Source: Aralia elata (lineage: Eukaryota > Streptophyta > Magnoliopsida > Apiales > Araliaceae). From it: a stretch of DNA of 64,000 nucleotides. The notes beneath the pieces were generated by a model that had not been told where the DNA came from, did no database searches, and was given only the letters and a program-made list of their open reading frames with translations. The position numbers were made by a program, and so were the translations under genes. The stretch is taken from positions 682,001 to 746,000 of the forward strand of contig JAVJAP010000339.1 in assembly GCA_034770075.1 (NCBI GenBank), read 5' to 3'. The stretch's first letter is position 1. The number at the start of each line of letters is the position of its first letter. Below, piece after piece: positions 33,157 to 45,840 of this stretch.

Positions 33157-33722
33157 TGGACTCCACGACACGTTTGCGTGAGGTGGTCATTTGCCCAGAT
33201 CATTTCCAACAAGTTGATAGGATGGATAACTTGCAACACCTTAACCCCTCGCTTATGTGTAGACGGTAATCTTGGTACAATTGCTTGTCAATGAGATTTG
33301 CAGAGGATGAACATCAATGACACTTCGACCCATCTCTTATATTGAAGCGATAATCTCGGTACGTTCGACGACTTATGTGGTAAAAGACCCCACACACAAC
33401 TATGGTTGGTTGTATGATAAGTCAATTATGAATCTCTCAAGAAAACTAAGGAACACTTAGGAATTCTTTAAAGAACCACAAGTAGAGAAACAACTCACAA
33501 TAATATTGATGATCTAAGAATTGGTATTGAAACCATTACCACAAGCACCTATTTATACTAAGCTTGGAAACAATCTACACGTATCTAGAAGCACACAATT
33601 GTTGAAATACAAGCACACAAATGTTGAAACATAGAATTACATAAATTATGTAATTAAACCTTAATACTGATTCCCTATTTTGGGTAGAAATTTGAGATCC
33701 AAGAAAAAGTCAAGATCTGACA
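33157..33722 (-). mobile_element. 5' LTR (566 bp) of the Gypsy element
   Basis: Minus-strand limits are TGTCAGATC (33722) and GAGTCCA (33157). A TATA-like GTATAAATAG lies near 33550-33558 on the minus strand. The flanking AATGG (33723-33727) would be one copy of the duplication; the other is lost. It is compact and lacks the GC-rich word clusters seen in the larger LTRs. Confidence 0.75.
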
Positions 33723-33727
33723 AATGG

Positions 33728-34091
33728 ATCCAGCAGGTTCCCCACAGGGCGGGAAAATTGTACTAAGAATTGCCGTCGGGGCGGGAAACTTGGCATATTT
33801 TCTGGCGTCGGGGCGGGAAACCCTATTACAATGCAAACTGATTTCTTTCGTGTTCTGGTTCTCCACTTCCATTCGCAACATGTTCATGGGCTTCACAAGC
33901 TTAGAATCAATCTCCATAACCTCTATGCTTGATCCAACCTCATTCCATAGTTCGTGAATCATTCCGTTAAGTCCCTTTTGGAAGCGTTTACCTCGAGCTC
34001 TCATAACGGGTCCATAAGGCAAATGTAATGGGTCTTCTCGGGTTTCGTCATGGGTCTCAGAGCTAAGGATGTCCTCATCACAAGTTAACAA
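33728..34091 (-). pseudogene. C-terminal tail of another Gypsy pol
   Basis: The frame reads DPLHLPYGPVMRARGKRFQK then GLNGMIHELWNEV. This is the conserved end of many plant Gypsy polyproteins, after integrase. No integrase core is found upstream, so it is a fragment. The frame continues without a stop into the LTR at 33157-33722 and ends at 33675. Three copies of TTTCCCGCC (minus strand) lie inside it at about 33749-33820. Confidence 0.6.
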
Positions 34092-34447
34092 TAAAAACTA
34101 ATCTCATCATTGGTCGAGCCAAACTCAAACTAGCCCATCAATTGAATTCATGCAAAAAATCTAAATGCAAACAAGTATGATAATGTACTAACAACTATAC
34201 GCTAATACGCCCACAAATATAATGCACTAAACTAAGTAACATGCTAAAAAAATAGATAAATAACCACAATCACACAAAAACACCCCAAACTTAAAACAAA
34301 CAACACCCTCATTGAAAAATAGTAAAAAGAAAAGGAAAAAAGACTCTTCTAATCTGAGGCAACATCATTTGTAGCCTCCTCATCATCATATGAAGGTGTG
34401 TCCGGGGTAGGATAAGCTGAGGCAACACTAAATACTGGGAACTAGAC
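34092..34447. other. No gene seen
   Basis: AT-rich, with 'aacaccccaaacttaaaac' of the kind found near Athila 3' regions. Nothing else is recognisable. Confidence 0.4.
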
Positions 34448-35514
34448 CTAGACACCCAATTGAGAAAAATTGTCAGAAAGTTGTATCGAGAAGGATCGAA
34501 GCTTAGTCATACTAGTGTGGATAGCATCCACCCGTCGGTTCATGCGCTTCTCCATTCGGTCCAACCTAGCCTGAGACATATTCAACGGCTGCTCAGGTTT
34601 AGCCATCGACTGATCGGATGCCTCTTCACTTTCACTTTGATCAACTCGAAGAAATCCCGCCCCACGCGAATGAGAAGGAGCGCTAGTCCAAACCTTATAC
34701 TTCTCGATAGTTGCATGATCAATAGTATTCATAGGAAGCTACACGGGCTCACTGTCATCCCACTGTACCCCAGCAACAATGTATAGACGTGATATAACAA
34801 ATGCAGGCGGGATCCCTCCTGAAGTGTCGCCCTGCAGATACCGACGAATAGACTGATTAATAACATGCCCGACATCTATTTATTTGCCCCTCCCAATCAC
34901 GTATAGCAAGATCAGTCGATCCTTAGTCACATCATTCTGGTGGCGTGTTCACATTAGATTGGCACAAATGAAACTGTACCAGGCCTTCCCATATCGACTT
35001 AAGGTCGTGTGTGGAAAATGCAACTTCTGATCTGTTCCCTGCTTAGTCATCCACACCGTGCCTGGCTTGCACAAGGCATTTATAATATTATCTAATTTTG
35101 TGTCCCATCTTGTGGCATATAACCAATCAGGATCGTTGGGTTGAACAGATGGGTACAGATCATTGATACTCTCTCTGGTATAGGACATTTGGCAACCCCT
35201 CACAAAAGCAGTGCCATCCTTAATGATTTTTGCATTGGCGTAAAATTCTTGCACTATTGATATTGGGGCTGCCAAAGGAGGTTCAACGAACAGCAGCCAG
35301 CCTATGGACCAAATCATACTCATTATCTACCCATCTAGCCTAGGATCTAGCTTTAGCTCGCGTTCTAAAATAAACGTCTTCCCTAATAACACTCGCTGGT
35401 AAAACTCTTCAGCCTCAGCAGACACAAATCGACTACCTTCGAAATCAAAAGATTCAGTACGGGCTTGAGAACTTGAAGATTCACCACGCTGTCGTTTCGA
35501 AGCCACATATATTC
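34448..35514 (-). pseudogene. 'Putative plant transposon protein' family, broken
   Basis: Reading from 35514 on the minus strand gives ASKRQRGESSSSQARTESFD (the first codon is GTG, presumably once ATG), then FVSAEAEEFYQRVL. A stop (TAG) follows RLDG. Then come MSMIWSIGWLLFVEPPLAAP, IVQEFYANA, AFVRGCQMSYTRESIND and LSRYGKAWYSFICANLM, a stop, then DVTKDRLILLYVIGRGK and IDVGHVINQSI with further stops, ending in a helical tail (QARLDRMEKRMNRRVDAI). The EFYAN..VRG..IN order and the later LLY.I..G..IDVG block are typical of the plant transposon-protein domain found with Athila-type elements. At least three stops make it a pseudogene. Confidence 0.78.
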
Positions 35515-35549
35515 AGTCTAAATACTTAACTCACAATAAACTCAGTTAC

Positions 35550-38500
35550 TGTAACGGGACGAATTAATTGAGTCATGATTCTGGGGACAGAATCCTTTTA
35601 AGGAGGAAAAGATGTGACGAACGAGATTTTTGTAATTTAATTTAAATATTTATTGAATTAAATAAATATTTTTCGATGATTTAATTATTGAATTAAATAA
35701 TTAATTGATGAATTTGTGATAGATTAATTTAATTATATATGTTACATTAGTTAAATTGATGTGGAGAATTTTTATATTCAAAGTATGTGCTTAATTGAGT
35801 TTATTTAATTAAATGCATTATTTAAATAAGCATAATGTTATTTCTAATTAATTTAATAATTAACTAGAGATTGGATAATTTGTTATATTTAATAAATGAG
35901 AATTTTATTTATATGACTATGTGATTTAATGTAGAATTATTTTATTTTATTTAATTGATTTAAATAAAATTATTTAATTGATTAAATATGTGACATTAAC
36001 TATATAATAAGTAATTTATTAAAATAAACAAAAGAAGAGTTTTAATAAGCAAGCCAAGCGAGGCCTTAATGGGGGTTGTAATCAGTTAACCCATTATAGG
36101 ATTAGCTGACTACCACACTCTGCCATTTTATTTGATACGCTGATTCTATCATCAGTTTTTAGAAACCAAGTCAGAGAGAAATTTGAGAGAAAATTTGGAG
36201 TTGAAGAAGAAATTTGGAGATCTGTGGAATTCCTAATCATTTTCTAGCATTCTAAACTATTAATTGAAGGTAATTTCTTAAATCTAAACTTTAATTACGT
36301 TTTTAAATTCTACCATAAAAGTATTATGTAAGTTATCTGATAATTGAATCTTATGTGAGAATTGATTGTAAGTTGTTTATAATTGTATAATGCATGTATA
36401 ATCTACAGAGTAGTTAATTCATGCGATTATGAGATTATGCCTTTAAATTGTTTAATTGAATTAATTCATGAGATTATGCCTTTAATTGGAAGTTCTAGAA
36501 TTATAGAGTAGTTATATATGAATATGAACTATATGTATGAAAATTCATGTTTTAAATGCATATTAATTGGTAAATTGATGGCCTATTGTGTTTATACATT
36601 CAAATACGAAAAGAATGCACGTTATATGAACTGATTTGGTTGAGTAAAAAATCCGTGGGGAATGGATTCGCTAAATATGTTTAAAAACGGAGTTTTTACG
36701 GGAAAAAAAAATATTAGATTTATGGGTTGAAATTTGGTCGTTTAGGTTGTTTAAGTTGTTAAAGTCATGCTTGATTGTTATAATATGTTCTGTAAAGTCT
36801 AGAGCTTCTAGGTAGAATTAAATTGAAGTATGAGCAAAGAAATTGGCTTTGGAATCGTGCGAATGTCGAACTGCAGTGTCTGGGTCTGCACACCAGCGCG
36901 GTCGCACTGGAGCCAAGAACAAAAGTAGCGCGACTGTGCCACATGCAGACCAGAGCCAAAGTCAGGTACAGCGCGGCCGTGCTGGTGCCAAGAACAAAAG
37001 CGGCGCGGTCGCGCTGGTTAGCAGACTAACCCAGAAAATTCTATTTAAGTATCCAAGCCCGAGAATGTGATTATAACCTACCCTAATGAATATGAGAATG
37101 TAATAACCATGTAATGAGATGTTAAGACGTATTAACAACATGTCAATGATGTTTTACAAGATTACTTAGTAGGTCAATTTCGTATCTAAACTCGTCATTT
37201 GTAAAGTTTAATAATGTGTTTAAGAGTTAATGTTGTGAATGCGATTATTATAATCAGACGTAAAGATAAAAGAGAATAAACTCATGATGCTAGTTATATT
37301 ATAATTAATTGGTATCATGACTTGTAATGGTATGTAGGATTAGTTGAGGAACGTGAATATTAAACGTATAATCTACGCACGAGGCAAGTATCTTATCCTT
37401 ACTTATTACTTTTACGCAAGTTTTCTATCCTTAATCTTTTTATTTTGTTGAAAGCAAGTTTGTTAGGTCTACTTTATATTGGGCAAGTTCTTTACCCTAA
37501 TTCATTCATGTTCATGAATTCAATTGAGATATTCCAATTCCTTCTAAGTAACACTTCAGTTATACAGAGTTTATTCAATTGTGTATCTTTGAGATTCAGT
37601 TTTTGGTTCTTGAATATCATTTACATTTTATTATTGAGCCTTGATTGACTAGCGAACCCTTATTGATTCGACGACTCCATAGTTGATGAGCGTTCTAAAT
37701 TCTAGAACTGTTATTGAAGTAAATCCAAACCAAACTTCCTTCGGTGCGGACTCTAATGTCAAACTGAGATGAACAACCCTTATATAGGGGATTATTTTAA
37801 GCGTTAACGTTTAGATATTGTGCACATACATGGTATAAAGGGCTGATCCCCCTAAGTACGAGAAGTAAGGTCCATATAGTCTTATAACTGTTAAAGGTTT
37901 AAAGTAGAAATACTTGAAAACCTAGGACATAGTTCGTGGTCGTGTGACCCTCATTCTCTTTTGATTCTTGTATTCTAGTCTTGATTCAAAAGTCGAGAAT
38001 TCAATTATCCGATGCCCATTTGATTATTCGCATGTTATTATTATTATTTTTATTGTGTTACTTGGTGGGCAATTGTTGCTCACCCTTGCATAATAACATT
38101 GCAGCTAAAGTTGAAAGGGTTGATGAGCCGTCCACTAGTAAAGGCAAAGGCAAAGCAAACAAGTGATGAAGAATTGTTAAATTTGTTTGAACGATATTAT
38201 GTAATAGACTTATGTTACTTATGTTATGTTTTCCGCACTGATGTTTTATTTAAGGTTAGATGACCTGGGATTTATTTTTAAAGATGTTGTAACCCTTTAA
38301 TGGGAGATTTTTATTTTAATTAAGAGTTTTCATTCATATTTGAATGGGTAATTAGGTGTGATGTGATGTATTTGGAGAGTGAACACCAAATCTTGTGGAA
38401 ACGAAGTATCCAAATTTGGGGGTATCAATGAGATTTTAAGACGTATTAACAACATGTCAATGATGCTTTACAAGATTACTGAGTACGTCAATTTCGTACC

Positions 38501-41500
38501 TAAACTCGTCATTTGTAAAGTTTAATAATGTGTTTAAGTGTTTTTGCTGTGAGTGTGATTATTATAATCAGATGTAAAGATAAAAGAGAATAAACTAATG
38601 ATGCTAGTTATATTATAATTAATTGGTATTGTGACTTGTAATGGTATGTAGGATTAGTTGAGGAACGTGAATAATAAACGTATAATCTACGCACGAGGCA
38701 AGTATCTTATCCTTACTTATTACTTTTATGCAAGTTTTCTATCCTTAATCTTTTTATTTCATTGAAAGAAAGTTTGTTAGCTCTACTTTATATTGGGCAA
38801 GTTCTTTACCCTAATTCATTCATGTTCATGAATTCAATTGAGATATTCTAATTCCTTCTAAGTAACACTTCGGTTATACAGAGTTTATTCAATTATGTAT
38901 CTTTGAGATTCAGTTTTTGGTTCTTGAATATCATTTACATTTTATTTTTGAGCCTTCATTGACTAGCGAACACTTATTGATTCGACGAGTCCATAGTTAA
39001 TGAGTCGTCTAAATTCTAGAACTGTTATTGAAGTAAATCCAAACCAAACTTCCTTCGGTGCGGACTCTGATGTCAAATTGAGATGAACAACCCTTATATA
39101 GGGGATTATTTTACGCGTTAGCGTTCAGATGTTGTGCACATACATGGTACAAAGGGCTGATTCCCCTAAGTACGAGAAGTAAGGTCCATATAGTCTTATG
39201 ACTGTGAAAGGTTTAAAGTAGAAATACTTGAAAACCTGGGACATAGTTCGTGGTCGTGTGACCCTCAGATGCTCTTTTGATTCTTATATTCTAGTCTTGA
39301 TTCAAAAGTAGAGAATTCGATTCTCCGATGTCCATTTGATTATTCGCATGTTATTATTATTATTTTTATTATGTTACTTATTGGGCAATTGTTGCTCACC
39401 CTTGCATAATAACATTGCAGCTAAAGTTGAAAGAGTTGGTGAGTCGTCCACTAGTAAGGGCAAAGGCAAAGCAAATAAGTGATGAAGAATTGTTAAATTT
39501 GTTTGAATGATGTTATGTAGTAGACTTATGTTACTTATGTTATGTTTTTCGCACTAATATTTTATTTAAGGTTAAATGACCTGAGATTTATTTGTTAAAG
39601 ATGTTGTAACCCTTTAATGGGAGATTTCTATTTTAATTAAGAGTTTTCATTCATATTTGAATTGGTAATTAGATGTGATGTGATGTATTTGGATAGTGAA
39701 CACTAAATCTTGTGGAAACGAAGTACCCAGATTTTGGGGTATCAATGAGATGTTAAGACGTATTAACAACATGTCAATGATGTTTTACAAGATTACTGAG
39801 TATGTCAATTTCGTACCTAAACTCGTCATTTGTAAAGTTTAGTAATGTGATTAAGAGTTAATGCTATGAATGTGATTATTATAATTAGACATAAAGATAA
39901 AAGAGAATAAACTCATGATGCTAGTTATATTATAATTAATTGGTATTGTTACTTGTAATGGTATGTAGGATTAGTTGAGGAACGTGAATATTAAACGTAT
40001 AATCTACGCACGAGGCAAGTATCTTATCCTTACTTATTATTTTTATGCTAGTTTTCTATGCTTAATCTTTTTATTTCATTGAAAGCAAGTTTGTTAGCTC
40101 TACTTTATATTGGGCAAGTTCTTTACCCTAATTCATTCATGTTCATGAATTCAATTGAGATATTCTAATTCCTGCTAAGTAACACTTCGGTTATACATAG
40201 TTTATTCAATTGTATATCTTTGAGATTTAGCTTTTGGTTCTTGAATATCATTTACATTTTATTATTGAGCCTTGATTGGCTAGCAAACCCTTATTGATTC
40301 GACGAGTCTATAGTTGATGAGCGTTCTAAATTCTCTAATAGTTATTGAAGTAAATCCAAACCAAACTTCTTTCGGTACAGACTCTGATGTTAAACTGAGA
40401 TGAACAACCCCTTATATAGGGGATTATTTTACGTGTTAGCGTTTAGATGTTGTGCACATACATGGTACAAAGGGCTGATTCCCCTAAGTACGAGAAATAA
40501 GGTCCATATAGTCTTATGACTATTAAAGGTTTAAAGTAGAAATACTTGAAAACCTGGGACATAGTTCGTGGTATTGTGACCCTAAGATGCTCTTTTGATT
40601 CTTGTATTCTAGTCTTGATTCAAAAGTTGAGAATTCGATTATCCGATGCCCAATTGATTATTCGCATGTTATTATTATTATTTTTATTGTGTTACTTGTT
40701 GGGCAATTGTTGTTCACCCTTGCATAATAACATTGTAGATAAAGTTGAAAGAGTTGATGAGCCGTCCACTAGTAAGGGCAAAGGCAAAGTAAACAAGTGA
40801 TGAAGAATTGTTAAATTTGTTTGAATGATGTTATCCAGTAGACTTATGTTACTTATGTTATGTTTTTCGCACTGATGTTTTATTTAAGGTTAGATGACCT
40901 GGATTTATTTGTTAAACATGTTGATTTTAATTAAGAGTTTTCATTCATATTTTAATGGGTAATTAGAGTGTGATGTGTTTGGATAGTGAACACCAAATCT
41001 TGTGAAAACGAAGTACCTAGAGATCTGGGGGTATCAATGAGATGTTAAGACGTATTAACAACATGTCAATGATGTTTTACAAGATTACTGAGTATGTCAA
41101 TTTCGTACCTAAACTCGTCATTTGTAAAGTTTAGTAATGTGATTAAGAGTTAATGCTATGAATGTGATTATTATAATTAGACGTAAGGATAAAAGAGAAT
41201 AAACTCATGATGCTAGTTATATTATAATTAATTAGTATCGTGACTTGTAATGTTATGTAGGATTAGTTGAGGAACATGAATATTAAACGTATAATCTACG
41301 CACGAGGCAAGTATCTTATCGTTACTTATTACTTTTACGCAAGTTTTCTATCTTTAATCTTTTTATTTCGTACGTTGAAAGCAAGTTTGTTAGGTATACT
41401 TTATATTGGGCAAGTTCTTTACCCTAATTCATTCATGTTCATGAATTCAATTGAGATATTCCAATTCCTTCTAAGTAACACTTCAGTTATACAGAGTTTA

Positions 41501-44277
41501 TTCAATTGTGTATCTTTGAGATTCAGTTTTTGGTTCTTGAATATCATTTACATTTTATTATTGAGCCTTGATTGACTACCGAACCCTTATTGATTCGACG
41601 AGTCCATAGTTGATGAGCGTTCTAAATTTTAGAACTGTTATTGAAGTAAATCCAAACTAAACTTCCTTCGGTGCGGACTCTAATGTCAAACTGAGATGAA
41701 CAACCCTTATATAGGGGATTATTTTAAGCGTTAGCGTTTAGATGTTGTGCACATACATGGTATAAAGGGTTGATCCCCCTAAGTACGAGAAGTAAGGTCC
41801 ATATAGTCTTATAACTGTTAAAGGTTTAAAGTAGAAATACTTGAAAACCTGGGACAGAGTTCGTAGTCGTGTGACCCTCAGATGCTCTTTTGATTCTTGT
41901 ATTCTAGTCTTGATTGAAAAGTTGCGAATTCGATTCTCCGATGTCCATTTGATTATTCGCATGTTATTATTATTATTTTTATCATGTTACTTGGTGGGCA
42001 ATTGTTGCTCACCCTTGCATAATAACATTGCAGCTAAAGTTGAAAGAGTTGATGAGCCGTCCACTAGTAAGGGCAAAGGCAAAGCAAACAAGTGATGAAG
42101 AATTGTTAAATTTGTTTGAATGATGTTATGTAGTAGACTTATGTTACTTATGTTATGTTTTTCGCACTAATGTTTTATTTAAGGTTAGATGACCTGGGAT
42201 TTATTTGTTAAACATGTTATAACCCTTTAATGGGATATTTCTATTTTAATTAAGAGTTTTCATTCATATTTGAATGGCTAATTAGATGTGATGAGATTTA
42301 TTTGGATATTGACCACCAAATCTTGTGGAAACGAAGTACCTAGATTTGGGGGTATCAATGAGATGTTAAGATGTATTAATAACATGTCAATGATTCTTTA
42401 CAAGATTACTGAGTATGTCAAATTCGTACCTAAACTCGTCATTTGTAAATTTAATAATGTGATTAAGAGTTAATACTGTGAATGTGATTATTATAATCAG
42501 ACGTAAAGATAAAAGAGAATAAACTCATGATGCTAGTTATATTATAATTAATTGGTATCGTGACTTGTAATGGTATGTAGGATTAGTTAAGGAACGTTAA
42601 TATTAAACGTATAATCTACGCACGAGGCAAGTATCTTATCCTAACTTACGCAAGTTTTCTATCCTTAATCTTTTTATTTATTTGAAAGCAAGTTTGTTAG
42701 CTCTACTTTATATTAGGCAAGTTCTTTACCCTAATTCATTCATGTTCATGAATTCAATTGAGATATTCTAATTCCATCTAAGTAACACTTCGGTTATACA
42801 GAATTTATTTAATTGTGTATCTTTGAGATTCGGTTTTTGGTTCTTGAATATCATTTACATTCTATTATTAAGCATTGATTGACTAGCGAACCCTTATTGA
42901 TTCGACAAGTCCATAGTTGATGAGCGTTCTAAATTCTAGAACTGTTATTGAAGTAAATCCAAACCAAACTTCCTTCGGTGCGGACTCTGATGTCAAACTG
43001 AGATGAACAACCCTTATATAAGAGTTTATTTTACGCGTTAACCTTTAGATATTGTGCACATACATGGTACAAAGGGCCGATCCCCCCAAGTACGAGAAGT
43101 AAAGTCCATATAGTCTTATGACTGTTAAAGGTTTAAAGTAGAAATACTTGAAAACCTGGGACATAGTTCGTGGTCTTTTAACCCTCAGATGCTCTTTTGA
43201 TTCTTATATTCTAGTATTGATTTAAAAGTCGAGAATTCGATTATCCGCTGTCCATTTGATTATTCGAATGTTATTATTATTATTATTTTTATTGTGTTAC
43301 TACTTGGGCAATTGGTGCTCACCCTTGCATAATAACATTGCAGCTAAAGTTGAAAGAGTTGATGAGCCGTCCACTAGTAAGGGCAAAGGCAAAGTAAATA
43401 AGTGATGAAGAATTGTTAAATTTGTTTTAATGATGTTATGTAGTAGACTTTTGTTACTTATGTTATGTTTTCCGTACTGATGTTTTCTTTAAGGTTAGAT
43501 GACTTGGGATTTATTTGTTAAAGATGTTGTAACCCTTTAATAGGAGGTTTCTATTTTAATTAAGAGTTTTCATTCATATTTGAATGGGTAATTAGATGTG
43601 ATGTGATGTATTTGGATAGTGAACACCAAATCTTGTGGAAACGAAGTACCCAGATTTTGGGGTATCAATGAGATGTTAAGACGTATTAACAACATGTCAA
43701 TGATGTTTTACAAGATTATTGAGTATGTCAATTTCGTACCTAAACTCGTCATTTGTAAATTTTATTAATGTGTTTAAGAGTTAATGCTATGAATGTGATT
43801 ATTATAATCAGACGTAAAGATAAAAGAGAATAAACTCATGATGCTAGTTATATTATAATTAATTGGTATCGTGACTTGTAATGGTATGTAGGATTAGTTG
43901 AGGAACGTGAATATTAAACGTATAATCTACACACGAGGCAAGTATCTTATCCTTACTTATTACTTTTACGCAAGTTTTCTATCCTTAATCGTTTTATTTT
44001 ATTGAAAGCAAGTTTGTTAGCTCTACTTTATATTGGGCAAGTTTTTTACCCTAATTCATTCATGTTCATGAATTCAATTGAGATATTCTAATTCCTTCTA
44101 AGTAACACTTCGGTTATACATAATTTATTCAATTGTGTATCTTTGAGATTTAGTTTTTGGTTCTTGAATATCATTTACATTTTATTATTGAGCCTTAATT
44201 GACTAGCGAACCCTTATTGATTCGACGAGTCCATAGTTGATGAGCGTTCTAAATTCTAGAACTGTTATTGAAATAAA
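35550..44277 (+). mobile_element. LTR expanded by 1.31-kb tandem copies, truncated at 44278
   Basis: Starts TGTAACGGGACG at 35550, preceded by GTTAC (candidate duplication). An AT-rich block (35630-36010) is followed by a GC-rich word cluster at 36885-37020 (GCGCGGTCGCACTGG, GCGCGGCCGTGCTGG, CCAAGAACAAAAG twice) and a TATA-like CTATTTAAG near 37041. From 37114 the rest of the LTR is repeated. Each copy ends TTTGGGGGTATCA, which resembles the 3' terminus of the solo LTR at 26761-30745 (TTTGGGGGCGTCACA). The last copy is cut at 44277 where TGTAACGACCCC begins. No PBS or coding region is attached. Confidence 0.72.
37114..44277 (+). repeat. Tandem array, 1.29-1.32 kb unit, about 5.5 copies
   Basis: Copies start at ATGAGAT at 37114, 38428, 39745, 41037, 42358 and 43668 (periods 1314, 1317, 1292, 1321 and 1310). 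The copies stay collinear and differ by scattered changes and small deletions; copy 3 lacks about 25 bases near 40920. The unit holds GAGGCAAGTATCTTATCC, CCCTTATATAGGGG, a GGGCTGATCCCC block and a short open stretch (AAKVERVDEPSTSKGKGKAN) that is kept in most copies. The small frames of 61-102 codons look accidental apart from their copying. Confidence 0.95.
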
Positions 44278-45013
44278 TGTAACGACCCCAAAATGAGGAC
44301 TATTTCCATTCCCGATCCTGTGCGTTATAAAAATATTCTTTTTCTAACTTTACATCATCAATTCATACTCTAATTGAGAAAATGTATATAAATTCAAAAT
44401 GTTTTACAACATTCATTATTAAATAAAAATATAAGGTTTAGATATTTAAAACTTTTCTCATAGTTTAGTAAAAACCATAATTTTAAAACCTTTTCCATCA
44501 ATCTTTGTCCTAAAATCGCAACCTTTAGATTTCATTCTCAATTTCACAATCATAAATATATTATGATTCTTCTTACAACGTTAAATGTGAGAACATGAGC
44601 CTTAAAATTCAATATTTAAATTATTCTTTTGTACCTTAGTAACTATAATCCAGCAATTGTATGCACTATATACCAACTGGATTCTCAACAATATACCAAA
44701 TCCACGTTTTACATTAATTTTCGTATAATACATTCATCGCATACTGTAACTTTACATCTTAAAGTTATAATTATCTGTAAATTTCAAAACAGGTATCCTT
44801 TTTTTCATGATTCATAGTTTTACATAACTTAGCTTACATACATTGTAAACCGTCACCACGGCTCAGTATCATCTCCAATAAAGAAAACAATAAAAAGCTT
44901 TCTTTCAAACGCGCATCAAGTCTTTATCAACATGATAGTGAGAGATTTGTATCTTTAATCTGCAAATAGAAATTATTTGCAAGTATGAGCACGACGGCTT
45001 GATAAGTCTAACA
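44278..45013 (+). mobile_element. LTR or LTR fragment starting TGTAACGACCCC
   Basis: Begins exactly where copy six of the tandem array is cut, with TGTAACGACCCCAAAATG, a common start of plant Gypsy LTRs. A CA-ending terminus at 45013 (CTAACA) is possible, giving 736 bp. The CACTA terminus starts three bases later, so the true end is uncertain. No PBS or coding region is visible. Confidence 0.5.
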
Positions 45014-45015
45014 GA

Positions 45016-45760
45016 CACTACAAAAAAATGGGGCTTCAGCAACAACCGATTTTCGTTGCTAAAGGTGTCAAATTTCGTTGCAAAAGGGTTTTCGCAACGA
45101 CTTTACTGTCGTTGCGTCTTTCGTTGCGCAATGAGCGTTGCTAATTGTTCCGCAACGAACGTATTTTTTTCGTTGCCAAAAGTAATACATTTTGCAACGA
45201 AATGTGGCTTTCGTACAGAGACATCGATCCTTTAGCAACAAATTGTATTCTTGCAGAATAATTAGAATTTCGTTGCTCAAAACCCCATTTCGTTGCAAAA
45301 GCCTGCTAATTGGCAACGAAATGAACTCTTCTTTTTTTGCAACGCCATGAATTTTCGTTACAATTGACACCATTTTGCAACGACATTTTTCGTTGCAGTA
45401 AATTATGAAAATTGTTGCCTAAGCTTGCTTTCGTTGCGGAATGTAAATTTTTTAGCAACGATTTTCGTTGCTGATTATATTATTTGACGACATTATGCTG
45501 AATCAGCAACGAAAATGTTTGTTGCTGGTTATTTTTCAATAGCAACGAAAGTCGTCGATTAGCAACGACATTATATGTTGTCGTTTCTTTATATGTGCAA
45601 CGAAAGTTGATATGATTTGCAACGATAAAAAATGTTACCTTTTATTTTTGTATTAGCAACAATATCCTCTCCGTTGTTATTAGGTTAATTTTTCTTTGCC
45701 AAATATTATATTTTTAATGCCATTAGCAACGAAAATTTGTTGGTAAATGTATAAAAATTT
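45016..45760 (+). repeat. Subterminal array of GCAACGAAA / TTTCGTTGC
   Basis: About 24 copies of the core CGTTGC/GCAACG in both orientations, 10-60 bases apart, start right after the CACTA terminus. Such dense, bidirectional short words are a hallmark of CACTA subterminal regions. Confidence 0.82.
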
Positions 45761-45840
45761 GTTGTTATATTAAAACTTGTTCAATGCTTTGGTAACGAAT
45801 TATATTGTTGCCAAATCAAAATTTGACATTCTTTTTGTGT

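Larger units (their letters stand above)
23424..33722 (-). mobile_element. Decayed Ty3/Gypsy element, 5' part, with two solo LTRs inserted
   Basis: On the minus strand, from right to left: 5' LTR 33157-33722, PBS 33140-33151, gag 32713-31840, zinc knuckle and protease, RT, RNase H, and the first residues of the integrase region, where it is cut off at 23424. Solo LTRs at 26761-30745 and 23667-25598 interrupt the RT and the RNase H/integrase boundary, each with a 5-bp duplication. Several stops and shifts show it is the older element. The polyprotein style (EWEKKMEWIFDCHNYS, VIDGGSCTNV, YFDDILIY) matches a common plant Gypsy, probably chromovirus-like; lineage not settled. Confidence 0.88.

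Noticed and set aside
37981..42095. Small frames of 61-102 codons repeated in the 1.31-kb units
   Set aside because: Starts and lengths vary between copies and frames break; conservation follows from recent duplication of the DNA.
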